DNA from: DATLGB01 sp963740765
Lineage (GTDB): Bacteria > Actinomycetota > Thermoleophilia > Solirubrobacterales > Solirubrobacteraceae
DNA: 64,000 bases
Assembly (NCBI GenBank): GCA_963740765.1
Contig: CAVUFN010000012.1
Location: 62,001-126,000, forward strand
Direction: 5' to 3'
Part shown: piece by piece, positions 32,269 through 38,687 of the stretch
Layout of the letters: every line of letters begins with the position of its first letter
Numbering within the stretch: the first letter of the stretch is position 1
Translations under genes and position numbers: made by a program
The notes under the pieces: generated by a model
Databases searched by the model: none
The model's input: only the letters and a program-made list of their open reading frames with translations
Told to the model about the DNA's origin: nothing

Positions 32269-33516
32269 TCACAGAGATGCCGTCACGATGTGGCGCAGGT
32301 CGCCCGCATCGGGCTGCTTTGGCGCGATCGAGAGCAGCCGCTGTTGTTTGAGGGCGCCTTCGACGATCGTGTCGACGTCGTCCTCGGTGTATCCGAGCTC
32401 CCGGATGCCGGTCGGCGCGGCGACGTCCTCCATCAGTCGCGCGAGCGCCTGCGGGAGCGCGTCCGGCCCGGACTGGGGCTCGCCGGTGAGCAACTCGGCG
32501 ACGTGGTGGTGACGCTCGGGCATGGCGTCGTAGGTGAAGCGGAAGGCGGCCGGCGCGGTGACGATCACGCTGTGGCCGTGGGGGACGAAGGGGTGGTCCG
32601 ATTCGTAGCCCGGCGGGTCGTACGCGTGCTTGAGGCCGGCGATCGGATAGGCGCAGGCGTGCGGGATGTGCACGCCCGCGGAGCCGAAGCCGACCCCCGC
32701 CATCGTCGCCGACAGCATCATGAAGCCCCGCGCCTCGGTGTTGCCTTCGACCGCCTTGCGCAGGTAGCGGCCCCCGTACTCGAGCGCCTTCGCCGACCAC
32801 ACGTCCGCGACCGGGTTGGAGCCCTGGTAGGGCGGGCGGTCGTCCGGGCTCGCGGGCGCGTCGCGCGTGTCGAACGGCTTGGACAGGAAGGACTCGGCCG
32901 CGTGGCAGACGACGTCGAGGCCGCAGCTGCTCGTCACCTCCGCGCTGAGCGTCCGGGTCAGCTCCGGGTCGACGATCGCCTGCGTCGCGCGCAGGTAGCG
33001 GTGGCTGATGCCGGACTTGACCCTGAGGTCGGGCAGGTCGAGCACCGCGACGGTCGTGGCCTCCGAGCCGCTGCCCGACGTGGTCGGGATGGCCAGGTGC
33101 GGCTTGAGCGGGGACGGCGGCTTGCGGCCCTCCCCGACCGGCGCGTTGACGTAGTCCATCACCGGCGCGGGGTGGGTCGTGATCAGGTTGGCGACCTTGG
33201 CCGTATCGATGCTCGAGCCGCCGCCGATGGACACGAACCCGTCCACCTCGTGTTCCAGCGCGAAGTCGGCGGCCTCCTGCAGCGAGTCGATCGTCGGCTC
33301 CACGCGGCTGCGGTCGTAGACCACGACCTCGATCCCCTCGGCCTCGATCAGGCGCTGGACACGCTCGGCGAGCCCGAGCGCGGCGATGTGCGGATCGGTG
33401 ACCAGGAGGACCTTGCCGACGTCGAGCCGCTTGAGCTCCCAGCCCGCGTCGTTCACGGCGCCCGGTCCGAACTTCACCGGAGTCGCCTCCAGCGTGAACA
33501 CCGTCTCCGTCGCCAT
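32269..33516 (-). CDS. Iron-containing alcohol dehydrogenase, hydroxyacid-oxoacid transhydrogenase type
   Basis: A 415-residue Fe-ADH. NAD-site GGGSSIDTAKVANLITTHPA, IPTTSGSGSEATTVAVL, and metal ligands in SSCGLDVVCHAAESF and VHIPHACAYPIAGLKHAYDP plus DHPFVPHGHSVIVTAPAAF. The YPIAGLKHAY...DHPFVPHG...PERH stretch is characteristic of the eukaryotic/bacterial hydroxyacid-oxoacid transhydrogenase (ADHFE1) branch rather than butanol dehydrogenases. That enzyme converts 4-hydroxybutyrate plus 2-oxoglutarate to succinic semialdehyde plus D-2-hydroxyglutarate with a bound cofactor. The divergent neighbour looks like a D-2-hydroxyglutarate dehydrogenase, which fits. A TAGCGT hexamer ends 7 nt before ATG 33516. 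Confidence 0.82.
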   Translation of the reverse strand: MATETVFTLEATPVKFGPGAVNDAGWELKRLDVGKVLLVTDPHIAALGLAERVQRLIEAEGIEVVVYDRSRVEPTIDSLQEAADFALEHEVDGFVSIGGGSSIDTAKVANLITTHPAPVMDYVNAPVGEGRKPPSPLKPHLAIPTTSGSGSEATTVAVLDLPDLRVKSGISHRYLRATQAIVDPELTRTLSAEVTSSCGLDVVCHAAESFLSKPFDTRDAPASPDDRPPYQGSNPVADVWSAKALEYGGRYLRKAVEGNTEARGFMMLSATMAGVGFGSAGVHIPHACAYPIAGLKHAYDPPGYESDHPFVPHGHSVIVTAPAAFRFTYDAMPERHHHVAELLTGEPQSGPDALPQALARLMEDVAAPTGIRELGYTEDDVDTIVEGALKQQRLLSIAPKQPDAGDLRHIVTASL

Positions 33517-33522
33517 GCCTGT

Positions 33523-33528
33523 CACGCT
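33523..33528 (+). promoter_or_regulatory. -10-like element CACGCT, flavin dehydrogenase
   Basis: CACGCT ends 6 nt before GTG 33535 and overlaps the opposed element of the transhydrogenase gene. Confidence 0.35.
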
Positions 33529-33529
33529 A
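33524..33529 (-). promoter_or_regulatory. -10-like element TAGCGT, transhydrogenase operon
   Basis: Minus-strand TAGCGT ends 7 nt before ATG 33516, inside an 18-bp divergent gap. Confidence 0.4.
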
Positions 33530-33534
33530 CCCGC

Positions 33535-34773
33535 GTGGACCTGGCACAGATCGTGGGAGCCGCGCACGTCTTGGAGGACCCGGATCTGAAGGCCGGTTAC
33601 GAGACGGACTGGACCGGGCGCTTCAGCGGACGGGCGCGGATGGTGGTGCGGCCGGGATCGACCGAGGAGGTGGCCGCCGTCGTGCGCGCGTGCGCGGAGG
33701 CGAGCGTGGCGATCGTGCCCCAGGGCGGCAACAGCGGGCTGGTCGGTGGAGGCGTCCCGCGCGGCGGCGAGGTGCTGCTCTCGCTCACGCGCTTGCACGA
33801 CATCGGCGACCTCGATGCCCTCGGCCAGGTCACCGTGGGTGCCGGCGCGACGCTGACCGCGCTGCGCGACGCCGTCCCCGACCCGGGCCTCGACTTCGGC
33901 GCGCGCGACAGCGCCACGATCGGCGGCATCGTCGCCTGCGACGCCGGCGGCGCCCGCGCGTTGCGGCACGGCACCGCACGGGCGCGGGTGGCCGGGGTCG
34001 AGGCGGTGCTGGCCGACGGCTCGATCGTGTCGCGGCTGAGCGGGCTGCTCAAGGACAACGCTGGCTACGACCTGCCGCAGCTGCTGGTCGGGTCCGAGGG
34101 GACGCTCGGGATCGTCACCGCGGTGCGCTGGAAGACCGTCCCGCGCCTGCGCAAGCGCGTGGCAGCGCTGCTCGCCGTCGAGGACCTCGCCGCCACGGCC
34201 GCCGCCCTGCGCACCCCGTCGCTCGAGGCGTGCGACTTCTTCACCCGCGCCTGCGTCCCGGACGCCCCCGGCGAGCTCAACGTGCTCGCCGAGTGGGCCG
34301 CCGACCACGACCCGCTGGAGGAGATCGCCGCCGTGCTCGGCGACGACGCGCTGATCGCCGACGACACGGGGTCGCGCGAACGGCTCTGGGCGATGAGGGA
34401 GGGGATCCCGGAGCGTCTGCAGACGCTCGGCACGCCGGTGAAGCTCGACGTCGGCGTTCCGCTGGCTCGGCTCGAGGAGTTCGTGCGCACCGTGCCGTCG
34501 GTGTGCGGCGACGCCGATCCCTACCTCTTCGGCCACCTCGGGGACGGGAACGTGCACGTGAACCTGGTCGGCGACGCGCCCGACGAGGACGCCGTCCTCG
34601 CGCTCGTCCTGGAGCTCGGCGGCACGATCTCCGCCGAGCACGGCGTCGGGGTCGCCAAGGCCGCCTGGCTCGAGCGCGCCCGCGGCAGCGCGGAGGTCGC
34701 CGCCATGCGCGCGATCAAGGCCGCCCTCGACCCCCAGGGCATCCTCAACCCGGGCGTGCTCTTCAGCAGCTGA
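33535..34773 (+). CDS. FAD-binding oxidoreductase of the D-2-hydroxyglutarate/D-lactate dehydrogenase (GlcD) type
   Basis: A 412-residue flavoprotein of the PCMH/FAD_binding_4 family. N-terminal FAD segments MVVRPGSTEEVAAVVRAC, PQGGNSGLVGGGVP and VGSEGTLGIVTAVRW; C-terminal FAD-oxidase_C with YLFGHLGDGNVHVNLVG and ISAEHGVGVAKAAWLE, whose His residues bind the metal near the active site. It oxidises a D-2-hydroxy acid to the 2-oxo acid. It is divergent by 18 bp from a hydroxyacid-oxoacid transhydrogenase, whose product is D-2-hydroxyglutarate, so that is the likely substrate. GTG 33535 is set by the -10-like CACGCT; the open frame further upstream is antisense. Confidence 0.82.
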   Translation: MDLAQIVGAAHVLEDPDLKAGYETDWTGRFSGRARMVVRPGSTEEVAAVVRACAEASVAIVPQGGNSGLVGGGVPRGGEVLLSLTRLHDIGDLDALGQVTVGAGATLTALRDAVPDPGLDFGARDSATIGGIVACDAGGARALRHGTARARVAGVEAVLADGSIVSRLSGLLKDNAGYDLPQLLVGSEGTLGIVTAVRWKTVPRLRKRVAALLAVEDLAATAAALRTPSLEACDFFTRACVPDAPGELNVLAEWAADHDPLEEIAAVLGDDALIADDTGSRERLWAMREGIPERLQTLGTPVKLDVGVPLARLEEFVRTVPSVCGDADPYLFGHLGDGNVHVNLVGDAPDEDAVLALVLELGGTISAEHGVGVAKAAWLERARGSAEVAAMRAIKAALDPQGILNPGVLFSS

Positions 34774-34813
34774 CGGGCGTCGCGTGCGGCGTGAGCGGCG
34801 GTCGTACGGGCAC

Positions 34814-34839
34814 TCGCCGCTGGACGCGCTCAGCGGCGA
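34814..34839. terminator. Hairpin between convergent genes
   Basis: TCGCCGCT / AGCGGCGA, perfect 8-bp stem with a 10-nt loop, between the flavin dehydrogenase and thioesterase genes. Confidence 0.5.
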
Positions 34840-34856
34840 CGTCCACGACCGGGCGT

Positions 34857-35258
34857 TCAGACGAGCTTCTCGAGCGCGCTGCGGACGGCGTCCGGGATCG
34901 GCGCCGGGCGGCGGGACTCGCGGTCGACGAAGACGTGCACGAACCAGCCCTCGGCGGCGGGCTCGTCGGTGCCCTCGCCGAAGAGGCCGATCTCGTAGCG
35001 GACCGACGAGGACCCGAGCTTGCCGACCCGCAGCCCGGCGCGGACGGTCTCCGGGAACGCCAGCGCGGCCGCATAGGCGCAGTGGGACTCGACGCACAGC
35101 CCGATCACGGGCCCGGCGTGGATGTCGAGCCCGCCCTCGGTGATCAGGTACGCGTTGATCACCGTGTCGAAGTACGAGTAGTAGACGACGTTGTTGACGT
35201 GGCCGTAGACGTCGTTGTCCATCCAGCGCGTCGGGATCTCGAGCACGTGCGGGTACAC
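34857..35258 (-). CDS. Hotdog-fold acyl-CoA thioesterase (4HBT)
   Basis: A 133-residue single hotdog domain. The signature RWMDNDVYGHVNNVVYYSYF (residues about 11-30) includes the Asp-x-Asp-x-x-x-His-x-Asn pattern of the 4-hydroxybenzoyl-CoA thioesterase family, followed by the central helix region DTVINAYLITEGG. It hydrolyses acyl-CoA to acid and CoA, likely a medium-chain or aromatic substrate. GTG 35258 starts it; a -10-like TACGCT ends 6 nt upstream in a 23-bp gap shared with the divergent CBS gene. Confidence 0.85.
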   Translation of the reverse strand: MYPHVLEIPTRWMDNDVYGHVNNVVYYSYFDTVINAYLITEGGLDIHAGPVIGLCVESHCAYAAALAFPETVRAGLRVGKLGSSSVRYEIGLFGEGTDEPAAEGWFVHVFVDRESRRPAPIPDAVRSALEKLV

Positions 35259-35264
35259 GCCGCG

Positions 35265-35270
35265 AGCGTA
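35265..35270 (-). promoter_or_regulatory. -10-like element TACGCT, thioesterase
   Basis: Minus-strand TACGCT ends 6 nt before GTG 35258; overlaps the opposed TATCCT by 2 bp. Confidence 0.45.
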
Positions 35271-35274
35271 TCCT
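35269..35274 (+). promoter_or_regulatory. -10-like element TATCCT, CBS protein
   Basis: TATCCT ends 7 nt before ATG 35282. Confidence 0.45.
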
Positions 35275-35281
35275 CCACCGC

Positions 35282-35620
35282 ATGCGCAACATCGCGATCG
35301 AGGCCGCCGGGCCGACCGTCGGCGACGTGATGATCCCGCCGGAGACGGTGAGCAGCGTCGAGGAGGCCGAGCGGGTCTTCGAGAGCCCGCGCCGCCACGT
35401 GGTGCTCATGGCGGACCCGGACGGGACGTACCTGGGCACGGTGACGCGCCAACTCGGACCACCGCGTCGCGACGTCGAACTGAGCCCGACCGACCCGATC
35501 GCGCACGCGACGCGGGTCGTCAAGGACACCGGCCAGGACCGCATTCCCGTCACGGATGGGGACACGCTGGTCGGGCTGCTGTGCTTCAACTTGAAGCGCG
35601 ACGTCTACTGCACCGTCTGA
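35282..35620 (+). CDS. Small CBS-domain protein
   Basis: A 112-residue protein with one CBS pair in reduced form: VGDVMIPPETVSSVEEAERVF...PDGTYLGTVTR for the first and DPIAHATRVVKDTGQDRIPV...TLVGLLCFN for the second. CBS pairs sense adenine nucleotides (including c-di-AMP in some bacteria). No effector domain is attached, so it may act on a partner. Divergent from the thioesterase; the GGDEF-EAL gene follows 54 nt later. Confidence 0.75.
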   Translation: MRNIAIEAAGPTVGDVMIPPETVSSVEEAERVFESPRRHVVLMADPDGTYLGTVTRQLGPPRRDVELSPTDPIAHATRVVKDTGQDRIPVTDGDTLVGLLCFNLKRDVYCTV

Positions 35621-35674
35621 ACCCGCCGATCAACGGTTGGCCAGTTTGCTCAAGGCGAGTTGTGTCAGTCCGAT

Positions 35675-38650
35675 ATGGAAGCCATGCGGCAAAACGCCTG
35701 GCGCATCCATCTCGCGGCCGGCGCGGCCCTCGTGGCGCTGTTCGTCATCGTCCCCCCGCTGCGGGGCAATGACGCGCTCGTCAACCTGGTCGCGCTGTCG
35801 GCGGCACTCGCCGTCGCGGCCGGCGTACGCCTTCACCGCCCCGCCTCGCGGCCGATCTGGGACGCGTTCATGGTCGGCCTGGCCCTGTTCTGGCTCGCCG
35901 ACCTGTACGCGGTCGGCTACCCGTTCCTGACCGGCGACCAGCTGGGCTACCCGTCCGTGGCCGACGCGGCGGCGATCGCCGCCTACCCGGCGCTCGCCGC
36001 CGGCCTGCTCGGGCTCGCCCGCCGGCGAACGCTCCAGCCCGACGGCGCCGGCCTGACCGACGCCGTCATCATCACGATCGGGCTGTCGCTCCCCGCGTGG
36101 GTGTACCTGATCGCTCCGGCCCTGCACGACTCGCCCGACCTGCTCGGCACGCTGACGTCGGTCGCGCGCCCGCTCGGCGACCTGCTCCTCGCCGCCGCCG
36201 CCGTCCGCATCGCCGTCGACGCCGGCCGCCGCCCGCCGGCCTTCTACCTCCTCGCCGCGAGCATCATGACCGTCCTGGTCACCGACTTCGTCCACGGGCT
36301 CGCGCTGCGCAGCGGGGCCGACTACGGGCTGCTGCCGGACCTCGGCCGGCTCGTCTTCGCCGTGCTGTGGGGCGCCGCGGCGCTGCATCCGTCGATGGCC
36401 GAGCTGGAGCAGCCCACGCCACCCGTCGCGCGGCACCTCACGCCCGGCCGCCTGTCGCTGCTGACCGCCGCCTGCCTGATGGCGCCGGTCCTGCTCTTCG
36501 TCCAGCTCACCACCGCCACCGTCGACATCGTGGTGGTCGCGGGTGCAGCCGTCGCCCTCGTCGTCCTCGCCCTATCGCGCATGACCGGGCTCGTCCGCGA
36601 GGAGGAGCGCGTGGTCGAGCGCGAGCGCGTGCTCGGGGCGGTCGGCGAGCAGCTCCTGGCGTCGACCTCCGGCGAGGAGACGACCGCCGCCTTCCTGGAC
36701 GGCGCCCGGCGGATCGCCGGCCCGGACGCTGAGGTCGTCCTGCGAGCGCCGGGTGACTCCGTGCCACCGCCGGCCGACGCGGCCGGCCGCTTCACGTTCG
36801 ACCTGCGCCCGCGGGGCGAGCACGTCGGGACCCTGGACATCCGCACGAAGGGGGCGATCGCCCCGGGCGCCCTCACCGGCCTGGACGCGCTCTCCACGCA
36901 GGTGTCACTGGCGATGGAGAGCGCCGCACTGCAGCAGGAGGTCCAGACCCGGCGCGTCGCCGCCCGCTACCAGGCCCTGATCCAGCACTCCAGCGATCTC
37001 ATCACGGTCATGGACCGGGCGGGACGCATCGCCTACCAGAGTCCCTCGATCGGGAAGCTGCTCGGCTACGAGCAAGACGAGATCGTCGGGACGTCGGTCT
37101 TCGCGCTCGTCAGCCCGGCCGACGAGCCGATGCTGCGCCAGCTCCTCCACGCTGCCGCGGACGGCCGGACGGAGGTGCTCGAGTGCAAGCTCGTCCACCG
37201 CGACGGCACGGCACGCGATGTCGAGGTGCAGCTCACCGACCTCTGCCACGACGAGGACGTCGGCGGCATCGTGCTCAACGCCCGCGACGTCAGCGAGCGC
37301 CGCGCCGTCGAGGAACAGCTCGCCCACCAGGCCTTCCACGACCCGGTCACCGATCTGGCCAACCGCGCGCTGTTCGCCGAGCGGGTCCGTCACGCGATTG
37401 CCCGTCAGCGGCGTGACGCCATGGGCCTGGCCGTGCTGTTCATCGACCTCGACGACTTCAAGGTCGTCAACGACAGCCTCGGCCACGACGCCGGCGACCG
37501 CGTGCTGGTCGAGGTCGCCCACCGGCTGTCGGACGCCATCCGCGCCTCCGACACCGCCGCCCGCCTCGGCGGCGACGAGTTCGCGATCCTGCTCGAGGGC
37601 GTCCGCGACGCCCAGGAGGCCGCCGACAGCGCCGAACGGCTCCTCGAGAGCCTCACCGAGCCGATCCAGCTTCCCGAGAAGGAGCTCTCGCAACGGTGCA
37701 GCATGGGCATCGCCGTGATCGAGGAAGGCGTGGTCAACGCGGACGCCAACGCCGACACGCTGATCCGCGATGCCGACGCCGCGATGTACATCGCGAAGTC
37801 CGACGGGATGGGCAGCTACCGCCTCTTCGAGCCCGCGATGCACCAGGGTGTCCTCGCGCGCCTCGAGCTCCGCAGCGACCTCCAACGGGCGCTGCACGAC
37901 GGCGAGTTCGAGCTGTACTACCAGCCGCTCATGCAGCTCACCAGCGGCGCGCTGAAGGGCTTCGAGGCGCTGCTGCGCTGGCGCCAGCCCAACGGCGAGC
38001 TCGTGCCGCCTGACGAATTCATCGGCTTCGCCGAGGAGACGGGCCTGATCGTCCCGATCGGCCGCTGGGCGCTCCGCGAGGGCTGTCGCCAGGCCGTCGT
38101 GCTCAACGCCCTCCGGGAGGACGAGCGACCGCTCTACATGAGCGTCAACCTGTCCGTCAAGCAGCTCCAGCACGCCGACATCGTCACGGACGTCCGCGAG
38201 GCGCTCGAGACCACGGGGCTCGACCCGGCGCTCCTGATGCTCGAGATCACCGAGACGATGATGATGATCGACACCGACAACGCCATCCGGCGCCTCGAGG
38301 CGCTCAAAGCGATCGGCGTGCGGCTCGCAATGGACGACTTCGGGACGGGCTACTCGTCGCTGAGCTACCTGCACCGCTTCCCCGTCGACGTGCTCAAGAT
38401 GGACCGGTCCTTCCTGACCGAGCATCCCGACGGACTCATCTCCGACCTCGCCGGCGCCGTCGTGGCGATCGGCGAGAAGATGCAGCTCGACGTCATCGCC
38501 GAGGGCATCGAGCACGCGGAGCAGTGGACGAGCCTGCGCGACCTCGGCTGCCAGCTCGGGCAGGGCTTCCACTTCGCCCGTCCGATGGAGCCCGCGGCCG
38601 CGGAGGACTTCGTCCGCGCGCAATCGGGCGTGAGTTCCGCGCCCGTCTGA
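35675..38650 (+). CDS. Membrane-bound PAS-GGDEF-EAL cyclic di-GMP protein
   Basis: A 991-residue protein. The N-terminal third has nine or so hydrophobic helices (about 5-320), then a GAF-like region (about 330-420), a PAS domain (about 440-560, LIQHSSDLITVMDRAGRIAY), a GGDEF domain with intact motif GGDEF at 37568-37582 (LARLGGDEFAILL-type), and an EAL domain with EAL at 37964-37972, DDFGTGYSSLSYLHRFP, KMDRSF and AEGIEH. Both diguanylate cyclase and phosphodiesterase motifs look intact, so net activity cannot be told. The start is uncertain: TTG 35660, ATG 35675 and ATG 35684 are all in frame; AAGGCGAG at 35652-35659 may be a Shine-Dalgarno sequence. Confidence 0.88.
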   Translation: MEAMRQNAWRIHLAAGAALVALFVIVPPLRGNDALVNLVALSAALAVAAGVRLHRPASRPIWDAFMVGLALFWLADLYAVGYPFLTGDQLGYPSVADAAAIAAYPALAAGLLGLARRRTLQPDGAGLTDAVIITIGLSLPAWVYLIAPALHDSPDLLGTLTSVARPLGDLLLAAAAVRIAVDAGRRPPAFYLLAASIMTVLVTDFVHGLALRSGADYGLLPDLGRLVFAVLWGAAALHPSMAELEQPTPPVARHLTPGRLSLLTAACLMAPVLLFVQLTTATVDIVVVAGAAVALVVLALSRMTGLVREEERVVERERVLGAVGEQLLASTSGEETTAAFLDGARRIAGPDAEVVLRAPGDSVPPPADAAGRFTFDLRPRGEHVGTLDIRTKGAIAPGALTGLDALSTQVSLAMESAALQQEVQTRRVAARYQALIQHSSDLITVMDRAGRIAYQSPSIGKLLGYEQDEIVGTSVFALVSPADEPMLRQLLHAAADGRTEVLECKLVHRDGTARDVEVQLTDLCHDEDVGGIVLNARDVSERRAVEEQLAHQAFHDPVTDLANRALFAERVRHAIARQRRDAMGLAVLFIDLDDFKVVNDSLGHDAGDRVLVEVAHRLSDAIRASDTAARLGGDEFAILLEGVRDAQEAADSAERLLESLTEPIQLPEKELSQRCSMGIAVIEEGVVNADANADTLIRDADAAMYIAKSDGMGSYRLFEPAMHQGVLARLELRSDLQRALHDGEFELYYQPLMQLTSGALKGFEALLRWRQPNGELVPPDEFIGFAEETGLIVPIGRWALREGCRQAVVLNALREDERPLYMSVNLSVKQLQHADIVTDVREALETTGLDPALLMLEITETMMMIDTDNAIRRLEALKAIGVRLAMDDFGTGYSSLSYLHRFPVDVLKMDRSFLTEHPDGLISDLAGAVVAIGEKMQLDVIAEGIEHAEQWTSLRDLGCQLGQGFHFARPMEPAAAEDFVRAQSGVSSAPV

Positions 38651-38687
38651 GGACCGTCGTCTCGGCGTGAGGAGCGCCCGGGTCGGG

